Shown here piece by piece: positions 1 through 6,640 of a stretch of 12,460 bases of DNA; the stretch's first letter is position 1; each line of letters opens with the position of its first letter. The translations under genes and the position numbers were made by a program. Source of the stretch: Lachnospiraceae bacterium (GTDB lineage: Bacteria > Bacillota > Clostridia > Oscillospirales > Ruminococcaceae). Where the stretch lies: contig JAMPFE010000056.1 in NCBI GenBank assembly GCA_023664705.1, positions 1 through 12,460 on the forward strand. Reading direction: 5' to 3'. The notes beneath the pieces are model-generated. The model ran no database searches and was not told the origin of the DNA. It saw nothing but the letters and a program-made list of their open reading frames with translations.

Positions 1-158
1 AGATTTTCTTTCCCGAACACACGGACGGCGTGGATGCGACGAATGGCTCTACAATAGGCTTTACGCCGTTCAAGAACTTGCTGAATGATATGTATAATCC
101 ATTGCCGAAAACCGCAAATAACCTAAACCAACTAACAAAGGCATTCCCCTGCAAACAG
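1..158. other. Unassigned left edge
   Basis: No gene can be supported here. One plus-strand frame is open from base 3, but it has no stop before the stem-loop at 159-193 and runs on antisense into the gene at 198-1067, which is not how a real gene end beside a terminator normally looks. The minus strand is also partly open but shows no Shine-Dalgarno-plus-start combination I trust. The stretch may be the end or start of a neighbouring gene cut by the window. Confidence 0.3.
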
Positions 159-193
159 AAGCGCATAGACCTGCGATCCGGGTCTATGCGCTT
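159..193 (-). terminator. Stem-loop ending the main minus-strand operon
   Basis: AAGCGCATAGACC (159-171) and GGTCTATGCGCTT (181-193) are perfectly complementary 13-bp arms around a 9-nt loop. The structure starts 4 nt past the stop codon of the last operon gene (198-200). The U-tract is weak on the minus strand (CTGTTTGC follows) and better on the plus strand (TTTACTTTATCTT), so it may work in both directions or mainly protect the 3' end of the mRNA. The hairpin is certain; its termination role is inferred. Confidence 0.65.
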
Positions 194-197
194 TACT

Positions 198-1067
198 TTA
201 TCTTCGCCAGCTTCTGCTTTTTATTTTGCCGTATATCTTCTCCTCGCGCCATTCGAGGAAAATGCTCATAAAAAAGTCGAGCGCTGTTTCTCCGCGCATA
301 AGCTCGGAAACGCAGGTGATAAGGTCTTGCTCAAGGTCGTTTTTTGTATCAAAATTTTTCGGCACGCCTTTTTCGTTCAGCGGCAGCTTTTCGAGATAGA
401 TCGGCGGAATGTGCGAGTGCATAAACCCGTAATCACATTCCGATAAGCTCTCGACGACCAGCGACGCATCGATAAAATCATACGATTTGCTGTTTTCGGC
501 GCGTTTAAGAAAATCGTTCCATTCGCTTTGCGAGGTCTCGACAACGCAGATACATCCGCTCGTGTCCCGAACGATGTCCCCGCGTTCGAAAGGATTCTTG
601 AACGGGATAAAACGATTCGTGAATTCGTTCGGGAAATGCACGTCCGCGTCCCACACGTCAATCAACTGTCCGTCGGCGCTGAAGCGCGCTCCGCCGAGAC
701 GCTCGCCGTTGACCGTGTATTTATCTATGCTGTAACTCTTTTGCTCGCTGTATTTTTCGGCGAATTTTTTTGCGTTTTCAAATTCGGCGAAAGGAACATC
801 GTCGGCGCTGTAAACGCAGCCTTCCTCGGCTCGGCAAAACGCCTCGAAAAGCCCGCGCGTTTCCTTGACGAGCTTTTCAAGGTAAATTTTGAGCTCATCG
901 TCGTCGGTCTCGGCGGCGATTTTTTCAAACGCGGAAAGCCTTTCTTTTAACGTAAGACCGCAATTATTTATCATCGTGGCACGCTCGCGGTCGGTGAAGC
1001 GAATACCTTTTGCCGCGCAGAATTCCCGATAAAACTTCGAGGGGATATAAACGCTGGGATCAATCAC
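198..1067 (-). CDS. Uncharacterised protein, tandem paralogue 1 (289 aa)
   Basis: Function unknown. It is the last of four tandem relatives (with 1074-1946, 1933-2985, 2975-3778). Shared layout: an N-terminal helical module beginning IPSKFYREF (residues 8-16), the family signature EKIAAETDDDELK (48-60), a CVY strand (84-86), a variable middle, then PFKNPFERGDIVR (155-167) leading into CICVVETSQSEWNDFL, and PPIYLEKLPLNEKG (221-234) followed by a C-terminal helical part containing SELMRGE (254-260). The 'PFxRGDIV ... GVV' part could be a small SH3/KOW-like barrel (inference). I remember similar multi-copy hypothetical proteins from Clostridia. No signal peptide or membrane segment. The start is GTG, with GGAGGAG 9 nt upstream formed by the last two Glu codons of the preceding gene; the gap to that gene is 6 nt. 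Its tail is basic (KIKSRSWRR). Confidence 0.88.
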   Translation of the reverse strand: MIDPSVYIPSKFYREFCAAKGIRFTDRERATMINNCGLTLKERLSAFEKIAAETDDDELKIYLEKLVKETRGLFEAFCRAEEGCVYSADDVPFAEFENAKKFAEKYSEQKSYSIDKYTVNGERLGGARFSADGQLIDVWDADVHFPNEFTNRFIPFKNPFERGDIVRDTSGCICVVETSQSEWNDFLKRAENSKSYDFIDASLVVESLSECDYGFMHSHIPPIYLEKLPLNEKGVPKNFDTKNDLEQDLITCVSELMRGETALDFFMSIFLEWREEKIYGKIKSRSWRR

Positions 1068-1073
1068 GGTTAA

Positions 1074-1946
1074 TCACTCCTCCGTTTCATCTGTTCGTTG
1101 CAGTTCGTCAAACCCCATTAAAGCTAAAAATCCTCTGTCTTTCCAACGGCTGTAAATCAAAAGAAAATCGTTTAGAAGTCCTTTGCCTTTCAAATATGCG
1201 CTCATTGCGCAAAGCGTCTGCTCCTGCGCGGTTCCGACGAAGCATTCGGGCATGCCGCGCTCGTTCAGCGGGACGTTTTCGAGGAAAATAGGGTGTATGT
1301 TCAAGGGCTGAATTGTATCCCTATCCGTCGCAAATTCGCTCCAAAGCTCGTCGTTCTCTTCGGAAATTTTTTCAACGACGCCTATCATGCTCCCGAATCT
1401 TACAAAATCCCCGACCGCGAACGGGCTTGCGAAGGGTATCTTGTGCGAATACAGCTCCGACGGACATCTGTACCCGAGTTCCGTTGTCCACAGATTCATG
1501 ATGTGCAGTTCGCGGTCAAGATGCAGTACGCCCTGCACGTCATAAACCGTCCGACCCGCCTTGACCTTTCTAACGGTCACGTCTCCTTGGAGGAGCAGCG
1601 GAACCAATTGCCAAAGCTTATCGAGCATTTCTTCGTAATCGAAAAAGATTGGCGTTTCCGCGAACAGTCGACCGCCCGATATCACCTGATAAACACAGCT
1701 TCGGTCGCTGTTATCGCGGAATTTTTCCAACACCGTTCTTTCATACGCGACGTAACACGCGATCTGCTCCTTCAGCTCCCCGTCGTCCGTTTCGGCGGCG
1801 ATTTTTTCAAGACATTCCAGCGTGTCGGAGAACGTTCGGGATTCGTGCAGAACAATCGCCGCGCGGTCGCGGTCGGTAAGCTCGATACCGTTTTCGCGGT
1901 AAAATTCCCGCACGTACTCCGACAAGATAAATTCAAATTCGCTCAT
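1074..1946 (-). CDS. Uncharacterised protein, tandem paralogue 2 (290 aa)
   Basis: Function unknown; same family as its neighbours. It shows SEYVREFYRENGIELTDRDRAAI (about residues 9-31), EKIAAETDDGELK (47-59), CVY (84-86), PFASPFAVGDFVRFGSMIGVVE (from 171) and HPIFLENVPLNERGMP (218-233). The N-terminal part is closest to the paralogue at 1933-2985, including at DNA level, which suggests these two are the youngest duplicates. I chose ATG 1946 because AAAGGAGG sits 5 nt upstream; a GTG at 1964 in the same frame would lie upstream of that site. The gene overlaps the 3' end of the preceding gene by 14 nt, so its ribosome site is inside that gene and translation is probably coupled. The last third diverges strongly from the other copies. 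Confidence 0.88.
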   Translation of the reverse strand: MSEFEFILSEYVREFYRENGIELTDRDRAAIVLHESRTFSDTLECLEKIAAETDDGELKEQIACYVAYERTVLEKFRDNSDRSCVYQVISGGRLFAETPIFFDYEEMLDKLWQLVPLLLQGDVTVRKVKAGRTVYDVQGVLHLDRELHIMNLWTTELGYRCPSELYSHKIPFASPFAVGDFVRFGSMIGVVEKISEENDELWSEFATDRDTIQPLNIHPIFLENVPLNERGMPECFVGTAQEQTLCAMSAYLKGKGLLNDFLLIYSRWKDRGFLALMGFDELQRTDETEE

Positions 1947-2985
1947 GTTTTCCTCCTTTTTCACTTGCCGCCGATACGGTTTCCCATTTCTTAAAATCGG
2001 ATATAAAATCCGTTAAACCCGTTCTGTCTCTTAATATGGAAATGGGCATAATCACCCCGCGCAGCATTTCCGACGCGTTCAACAGCATGGCGTTGTCGGG
2101 GGAGTTTTCCGTATCAAGCTCGTCGAACGGTATTTTTTCCAGGAAAATCGGCTGAATGATTTTGCACTCGACCTTGCCGCCCTCAAAGAAAACGACCGCC
2201 ACGCCCGTATCATTGAACCTGAATGCCGTATAACTCAGATCGTCCGCAAAATTGAAACCGACGCTGGGTTTTATTTCAAGCATTTCATCAAAGGTTATCT
2301 CGCCCGAACGATACTTATCCTCTTTCATATAACGCTCTGCGAGCTTCAAAAATTTCTCCCAGCCTTCCCGCGAGGTATCGACGACCCCGACCCTTCCGCT
2401 GCGGCAGTCGCGCACTATATCGCCGCGCTCGAACGGGCTCGCGAACGGTATGTAATTAAAGTCTCGGCAGATAGTAATTTGCTGCGCGACCTCGTCCGCC
2501 CAATCCTCGATGCAGTCGTGCGCGTGCATTATCTCCCTGTCGCAGTTAAACACGATATATCCAAGCGTGTCGGCATAGAAATGCCCCGCGAACCCGACCT
2601 TTTCAAGGGCAAAATTCTTGCCGCGGTTTTTCAGAAAAGTATCCAACCGCTCCAAGCGTTTCATCGCTTCATCGTATGTGGGGAATATAATTTCTTGGTG
2701 CGCTTCAAATTTTATCCTGTAAACGCAGTTTTCCGTCGGCTGCTTCACGGATTCCACCGCGTTCCGCAGGCGCTTGACCGTCTTGGCGGTCTGCCTTTTC
2801 AGACCCTCGTCGGAGGTCTCGGCAGCGATTTTTTCCACCGCCGCGATGCGTTTCTCCAGCGGCGCGGCTTTGTCGTTCCAGACTATTAGCGCGCGCTGCC
2901 TGTCGGAAAGCTCTATGCCGTTTTCGCGGTAATATTCCCGCACGTACTCCGACGGGATGAGTTCAAGCCCTTTTTCATTCATCAT
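1933..2985 (-). CDS. Uncharacterised protein, tandem paralogue 3 (350 aa)
   Basis: The longest of the four relatives; function unknown. Motifs in order: IPSEYVREYYRENGIELSD (residues 10-28), EKIAAETSDEGLK (51-63), CVYRIKF (87-93), IPFASPFERGDIVRD (179-193), GRVGVVDTSREGWEKFL (197-213), QPIFLEKIPFDEL (278-290) and ASEMLRG (304-310). Compared with the copy at 1074-1946 it carries about 50-60 extra residues, mainly between the GDIV motif and QPIFLEK (about 218-275). ATG 2985, with a second ATG directly after it at 2982, follows GGAGGG by 8 nt; that site lies in the 3' end of the preceding gene, which overlaps by 11 nt. The in-frame start at 3003 has no good ribosome site. No membrane segment is visible. 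Confidence 0.88.
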   Translation of the reverse strand: MMNEKGLELIPSEYVREYYRENGIELSDRQRALIVWNDKAAPLEKRIAAVEKIAAETSDEGLKRQTAKTVKRLRNAVESVKQPTENCVYRIKFEAHQEIIFPTYDEAMKRLERLDTFLKNRGKNFALEKVGFAGHFYADTLGYIVFNCDREIMHAHDCIEDWADEVAQQITICRDFNYIPFASPFERGDIVRDCRSGRVGVVDTSREGWEKFLKLAERYMKEDKYRSGEITFDEMLEIKPSVGFNFADDLSYTAFRFNDTGVAVVFFEGGKVECKIIQPIFLEKIPFDELDTENSPDNAMLLNASEMLRGVIMPISILRDRTGLTDFISDFKKWETVSAASEKGGKHERI

Positions 2986-3778
2986 GCTCGTATCCCTCCG
3001 CAAACACCCGAAAATCCTTATCGTAATCGTGACCGTTCAAGTCCCTTTCCAGCCGCAATACCTCGCAGAGGCTCTCTTTCCCGAGCATGCAGTCCCGCGC
3101 AGTGCGCAGCAGCTTCTCGGCTTTGCCCTCGCGGTCGAAGCTGTCGAGCTTTTCCAGCCAAAAGCAGTTTCGTCTGCGGCGCTTGAGCTCGCCGTCGTAA
3201 CCGACGACCAGAACATCAACGTAACTGTCGCCGCAGAACTCCACCGCCCCTATCTCGCCGTCCACAAGGCTCATCACGAGGTCGCCGCGCTTGAAGGGCA
3301 TCTCGGGAACCGAGACCGTTTTCTTGAATTCAAGCGGGTCGCCTTTGCGCGTGAAGTCTATGAAATTCTTCCGCTCGCCGTTGTCCTCAAATATTGCATC
3401 GAATACGCTTTCGCCGCCGTTTTCGAGCTTTTTCTTCTTGATGCTTTTTCCCGCGTATTTCGAGTATATGGCGTCTTTAAAAGCGTCCTCGTAGTTGAAA
3501 TAAATCGTGCCCAAAACTTCGTAGATATAGCTCCCGTCGTTGGTGATAAACTCGTTCCACATCGTGTCGAAATCCGCGAGCATTCCGTTCACTTCCGCGC
3601 GGAGCTCCTCGTCGTTCGTTTCGGCAGCGATTTTCCGAAACCCCGAAACGCGGTCCTCGAGCGTCGGATTTTTTCTGCAAAACCTGAATTCAAGCACCGT
3701 GCGTTCGTACTCCGACAAAACCGCGCCGTTCTTTTCCCAGAATTCCCTTACGCTCTTTGACGGTATAAAATCATACAT
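2975..3778 (-). CDS. Uncharacterised protein, tandem paralogue 4, divergent (267 aa)
   Basis: The most diverged copy. It keeps FIPSKSVREFWEKNG (residues 4-18), RKIAAETNDEELR (48-60), a YIYEV strand (84-88), PFKRGDLV (161-168) with DGEIGAVE (173-180), and CFWLEKLD (205-212) in the position of PIFLEKLP. A Lys/Arg-rich stretch (KSIKKKKL, 111-118) and an RRRR run (199-203 area) are specific to this copy. Three consecutive ATGs (3784, 3781, 3778) follow GGAGGAGG. I give 3778 because it has the best spacing (9 nt) and aligns with the other copies; 3784 would add two Met residues. It overlaps the preceding gene by 8 nt. Function unknown. Confidence 0.86.
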   Translation of the reverse strand: MYDFIPSKSVREFWEKNGAVLSEYERTVLEFRFCRKNPTLEDRVSGFRKIAAETNDEELRAEVNGMLADFDTMWNEFITNDGSYIYEVLGTIYFNYEDAFKDAIYSKYAGKSIKKKKLENGGESVFDAIFEDNGERKNFIDFTRKGDPLEFKKTVSVPEMPFKRGDLVMSLVDGEIGAVEFCGDSYVDVLVVGYDGELKRRRRNCFWLEKLDSFDREGKAEKLLRTARDCMLGKESLCEVLRLERDLNGHDYDKDFRVFAEGYEHDE

Positions 3779-4196
3779 CATCATCGTCCTCCTCCGTACC
3801 GTATAAAATTTCCAACAGGATCCACATGGTATCCGTGTCCTCTTCAATATCTTTTATGGCGTTCCAAAAAAGCCGCCGCTGACATTCATCGAGCATTACA
3901 GCCTCGTTTTCAACCAGATCCACGTAAATGATATTAACTTTCTCCTCGGTTTTGCGCGCGAATTCTTCTTTCAGCTTAAGCGTGCTTCTGATGTCGGAGC
4001 CGTATCTTATCGCGTAGCACCGTGTCCCGATCTGTTCCGCAAAACGCCCGCATATTTCGTATCGTGCACTCTCGTTGAGAATTACGCTTGCGTCTATGTG
4101 ACCGGGGATAAGGTAAAAGGTGCAGTCCGCCATTCGTTCAGTCATAGCTCTTTTGAAGAGCCTTTCCATTTCAGCTTCCTCAACGTTGTTTTCCAT
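3771..4196 (-). CDS. Uncharacterised protein (141 aa), acidic tail
   Basis: I do not recognise a family. The N-terminal 25 residues are charged and helical-looking (EEAEMERLFKRAMTERM). They are followed by a likely strand TFYLIPG (26-32), HIDASVIL (33-40), a helix RYEICGRFAEQIG, GTRCYAIRYGSDIRSTLKLKEEFARKTEEKVNIIYVDL (about 57-94), and an acidic C-terminus ending EEDDDDV. The alternating strands and helices suggest a small alpha/beta fold (inference). Cysteines at 25, 49, 60 and 105 form no CxxC pair. AGGAGG lies 7 nt before the ATG and overlaps the TAG stop of the phosphatase gene; the gap to that gene is 11 nt. It lies between the phosphatase and the paralogue array, so it belongs to the same transcript. 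Confidence 0.82.
   Translation of the reverse strand: MENNVEEAEMERLFKRAMTERMADCTFYLIPGHIDASVILNESARYEICGRFAEQIGTRCYAIRYGSDIRSTLKLKEEFARKTEEKVNIIYVDLVENEAVMLDECQRRLFWNAIKDIEEDTDTMWILLEILYGTEEDDDDV
3788..3795 (-). promoter_or_regulatory. Ribosome binding site before three in-frame ATGs
   Basis: GGAGGAGG is followed by ATGATGATG. The same bases encode the GTEEDDDDV tail of the preceding gene in another frame, so the acidic tail of that protein and the initiation region of the next gene are the same DNA. The exact start (3784, 3781 or 3778) cannot be decided by sight. Confidence 0.75.
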
Positions 4197-4207
4197 TTTA
4201 ATACCTC

Positions 4208-4873
4208 CTATACGTAAAACTCGCTGAAATCGTCCAGCCGCAGGCAGCCGAGCGTATCGCTCTTGTCGGCGATGCCGCAGTCGACGTCGAATATCCTGCC
4301 TTTGCGGAAAATTTTCGGCTCATCGCAGAACACCGTGGTCGGCATATGCCCGACGACAAGATACTTGTCGGGGAAATATTCCGCGTCGAAGTCCGTGTCC
4401 GTCCACACTATGTCGTCGCGCGGATAAGAGCCCAGCGGGCGCTCGGGAGAGAAATTCTCCAGACCGCCGTGCAGCAGAACGAATTTCTTTCCGCCCGCTT
4501 CGAGCTCCTTGTAATACAGCAGCGCCTCGAGCGTATCCAAGATCAATATCCTGTCGGGCTCGCCGAGCCCGAGATACGCTTCCATGGTAGACTCGCCGCC
4601 GTTGAGCAGCCACATCATCAGCTTTTCAACGGACTCCTCGCTTATTTCCGTCATTCCCAGCAGCGCGTCGAGCATCATCGCTTCGTGGTTCCCCATTATT
4701 AAAAACGCGTTCGGACGGCGGATTATGTCGAGCATTATTTTCAATCCGTCGTCATGCCTGTCGATAATATCGCCGAGAACATACAGCGCGTCATCATCAC
4801 CGAGCCTTATCTTATCGAGCATTGCCGTATATTTGTCGTATCTCCCGTGAATATCCGAAATAACGTATGTCAT
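4208..4873 (-). CDS. PPP-type metallophosphoesterase (221 aa)
   Basis: Predicted cytoplasmic two-metal phosphohydrolase of the serine/threonine phosphatase / ApaH-PrpE superfamily. The whole catalytic set is visible: SDIHGR (residues 6-11), GDIIDRHDDG (34-43), MGNHE (60-64), LLHGG (133-137) and VVGHMPTT (173-180), with DVDCG (197-201) near the end. The length is normal for a stand-alone bacterial enzyme. The family acts on phosphoproteins, diadenosine tetraphosphate or other phosphate esters; the substrate here cannot be told. ATG 4873 is chosen because AGGAGG lies 9 nt upstream and SDIHG then falls at the usual distance from the N-terminus; upstream in-frame starts add a poor peptide. Its first 32 bases are almost identical to those of the gene at 4915-5373 (see there). 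It is the eighth gene of the operon. Confidence 0.93.
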   Translation of the reverse strand: MTYVISDIHGRYDKYTAMLDKIRLGDDDALYVLGDIIDRHDDGLKIMLDIIRRPNAFLIMGNHEAMMLDALLGMTEISEESVEKLMMWLLNGGESTMEAYLGLGEPDRILILDTLEALLYYKELEAGGKKFVLLHGGLENFSPERPLGSYPRDDIVWTDTDFDAEYFPDKYLVVGHMPTTVFCDEPKIFRKGRIFDVDCGIADKSDTLGCLRLDDFSEFYV

Positions 4874-4914
4874 TCGTATTTTCCTCCTATACATAAAACG
4901 GCACACTATGTGAA

Positions 4915-5373
4915 TTATTCTTCCGACAGCATATCCGTTACTTTATTTTGGATGCTTTCCTCGTCATACCCGAACCACGTCATCTCCCACAGCACAAGCG
5001 CCGCAATGTCGTCGCAGCTGTAATTCGCCAAGCATTTTTCATCGACGGCATACCCGAGAGTTTCCGCCCACGGATTATCCACCAAGCTGCACGGCTGCAC
5101 GTCGTCCAGAAAGAACACATTATCGGTGATCTCGCCGCTGATAAGCTTCGATTTTTCAATAAAAATCGTGTATTTATCGGATATTTCGGGGCTCATTGCG
5201 CATAAAGCGTCAAACGCCTCTCCGCACGCCCGTTCCGTGGGGTTCATGTCTTTGGAAACGTCGCCGAACATCGCCATGAATTTGCGAATTACCGTCTCCT
5301 TGTCGCTCGATTTTAAAACCTCGTAAAAATACATTTCCAACCTCCCGTGAATGTCCGAAATAACGTATGTCAT
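4915..5373 (-). CDS. Hybrid gene: phosphatase N-terminus joined to a DUF6557-like protein (152 aa)
   Basis: Residues 1-11, MTYVISDIHGR, are the start of a PPP-type phosphatase, but none of the later phosphatase motifs follow. From Met14 (MYFYEVLKSSDKETV) the protein is a different one: PWAETLGYAVDEKCLANYS and LVLWEMTWFGYDEESIQ (about 101-142) recall the Clostridial family I remember as DUF6557 (function unknown, name from memory). At DNA level 31 of the first 32 bases equal those of the phosphatase gene at 4208-4873. Two starts are possible: ATG 5373, with GGGAGGAG upstream and an ATGA overlap with the previous gene, and ATG 5334, with GGGAGG 6 nt upstream formed by the copied HGR codons. I list the longer form. 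It is probably a functional DUF6557-type protein carrying a leftover leader. Confidence 0.82.
   Translation of the reverse strand: MTYVISDIHGRLEMYFYEVLKSSDKETVIRKFMAMFGDVSKDMNPTERACGEAFDALCAMSPEISDKYTIFIEKSKLISGEITDNVFFLDDVQPCSLVDNPWAETLGYAVDEKCLANYSCDDIAALVLWEMTWFGYDEESIQNKVTDMLSEE
5341..5346 (-). promoter_or_regulatory. Internal ribosome binding site in the hybrid gene
   Basis: GGGAGG with a 6-nt spacer to ATG 5334 would start the DUF6557-like part directly, without the 13-residue phosphatase-like leader. The site is the DNA of the conserved His-Gly-Arg codons of the copied phosphatase start. Whether both starts are used cannot be seen from sequence. Confidence 0.5.
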
Positions 5374-5693
5374 CCGTTCTCCTCCCAAACGCAGCCTCCG
5401 CAGTGTCCGCGCGGAACGTTTTGGTTCATAATTCCGGCGAGTTCCGCGGCGTGGGGCTTCAGAAAATCGGGGAGCCGTTCCTCAACGACCCGCCAATTGC
5501 CATGAGTAACGCAGTCCTCGCCGTCAAGATGAACGAATCTTCCGCCGCTTTCCCAAAAATTCTCATAATCGGCGGCGTCCTTCAGACACTTCAGACAGCC
5601 GAACGTCGTCTCTCTGCCGTCTATCCGAAGCATAAGCGTTCCTAAGCACAGGCGCGGATATTTCCCCGTAAAGCTTACAAATTCGATTTTCAT
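5370..5693 (-). CDS. Small cysteine-rich uncharacterised protein (107 aa)
   Basis: Begins MKIEFVSFTGKYPRLCLGTLMLRIDG, a strand-rich N-terminus, then FGCLKC (residues 31-36, one CxxC), ENFWESGG, and near the end PRGHCGGC (second CxxC) followed by VWEENG. Two CxxC pairs plus Cys16 and a Cys in the middle suggest metal (probably zinc) binding (inference). I have an impression of similar unnamed Clostridial proteins with the 'FVSFxGKYPxLCxGTL ... NVPxGxCGGC' pattern, but no function. ATG 5693 is preceded by GAGAGG at 7 nt, made by the last codons and stop of the kinase gene (4-nt gap). Its stop overlaps the next start as ATGA, so translation is coupled. Confidence 0.84.
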   Translation of the reverse strand: MKIEFVSFTGKYPRLCLGTLMLRIDGRETTFGCLKCLKDAADYENFWESGGRFVHLDGEDCVTHGNWRVVEERLPDFLKPHAAELAGIMNQNVPRGHCGGCVWEENG

Positions 5694-5697
5694 AATG

Positions 5698-6612
5698 TTA
5701 CCTCTCCACCGCATTCTCCTCGGAAAGCAGACTTTCGGGCTCGGCTTTTATTCTTCGCCACGTTATAAGCTCTTCGGGAGTAAGGCAGCCCTCCAATACT
5801 ATCGGCAGGCTTTGCTGCTGAATTTTCCAATACAGCGTGTCTTTTATCAAGCAGCTGCCGCACGTTCTCGGGCTAAGCAGCCCGAACCACCCCATGCGCG
5901 GCGGATAATCCCAGCCGCTGTCGAACGCCTCCTGCGCGGTGAGATACTCCTTCTTTCCGCAGACCTCGCAGTAATGCCAGAACGGGCGTACGTTCATGCT
6001 TTCAATAAGCTCTTTGCGCTTTTGTTTTCTTTCGTCGTCGGCATGCATTTTCTCGGTCTCGCGCATCAGCTCCTCCCTTGCCGCTTCCAGAAGCTCGACA
6101 GGTTTCGGGGGATCCGTGCGCGGGCGTATCTCACCGTCCGCGACCTCGAAAATCTCGTCAATGCCCTCCGCCGTATTCGGGAACTCGATGTCGCCCGACG
6201 TTTCTTTATATCTCTTAAAAGTACCGCCGAGCTTTCTCGCCGCGATATTTTCTTTCCAGCGCTCGTCGCTCGGACACATAACATAAAAAATTATATGAAC
6301 GTCGACAGCTCGGCGTATCTCGTCAATATAAGCGAGCCTGCGCTTCATCTTGAACAGCGTATGCTCCGCGATAATGTCTCTGCCCGCCTTCAGCTTCCCG
6401 ATAATATCCTTCAAAAGATCGTTGTTTGCCTTGTAAAGGCATCCGCGCATGGCGGAGAACGGGATATGTTCGCCAAAGCCCGCTTCATCGTAAGCTTTTT
6501 GCTGATAATCGAAAATATCCAGAATCTCAGCGTCCGTATCCCCGAAATGCTCTTTAATGAAATGCGATTTTCCCGAAGCCGCTGCTCCTATCACAAACAC
6601 CAATCTTTGCAT
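5698..6612 (-). CDS. P-loop kinase with C-terminal four-cysteine module (304 aa)
   Basis: Predicted ATP-dependent phosphotransferase of the AAA_33/zeta-toxin/polynucleotide-kinase-like group. Walker A is GAAASGKS (residues 9-16). DIIAEHTLFKMKRRLAYI (79-96) sits where this group has its 'E-T ... R' substrate region; VHIIFYVMCPSDERWKENIAARK (105-127) looks like the Arg-rich lid; and EFPNTAEGIDEIFEV (143-157) matches the common 'Pt-EGfdei' ending of the domain. A charged, probably coiled linker (171-205) leads to YCEVCGKKEYLTAQEAFDSGWD (214-235) and SPRTCGSC (247-254): two CxxC pairs that should bind one zinc. I remember this module, with its GWDYPP motif, as a recurrent Clostridial add-on. The start is ATG 6612, with AAAGGAG at 7 nt. 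It follows a phosphatase gene by 28 nt, hinting at an opposing kinase/phosphatase pair. Confidence 0.9.
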   Translation of the reverse strand: MQRLVFVIGAAASGKSHFIKEHFGDTDAEILDIFDYQQKAYDEAGFGEHIPFSAMRGCLYKANNDLLKDIIGKLKAGRDIIAEHTLFKMKRRLAYIDEIRRAVDVHIIFYVMCPSDERWKENIAARKLGGTFKRYKETSGDIEFPNTAEGIDEIFEVADGEIRPRTDPPKPVELLEAAREELMRETEKMHADDERKQKRKELIESMNVRPFWHYCEVCGKKEYLTAQEAFDSGWDYPPRMGWFGLLSPRTCGSCLIKDTLYWKIQQQSLPIVLEGCLTPEELITWRRIKAEPESLLSEENAVER

Positions 6613-6640
6613 ATTTTTTCTCCTTTCCCGTAAATCAGCC

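Noticed and set aside
30..446. Plus-strand open frame of 138 codons at the left edge
   Set aside because: It runs through the stem-loop and antisense into a well-supported gene, and has no ribosome binding site.
1293..1994. Plus-strand open frame of 233 codons opposite the paralogue array
   Set aside because: Shadow of the minus-strand genes, whose codons and ribosome sites are much better. The same holds for the plus-strand frames at 2957-3760, 5695-6633, 6557-7342 and 9850-10743.
5698..6612. Calling the kinase a zeta toxin of a toxin-antitoxin pair
   Set aside because: No epsilon-type antitoxin gene precedes it, and the four-cysteine tail is not part of zeta toxins.
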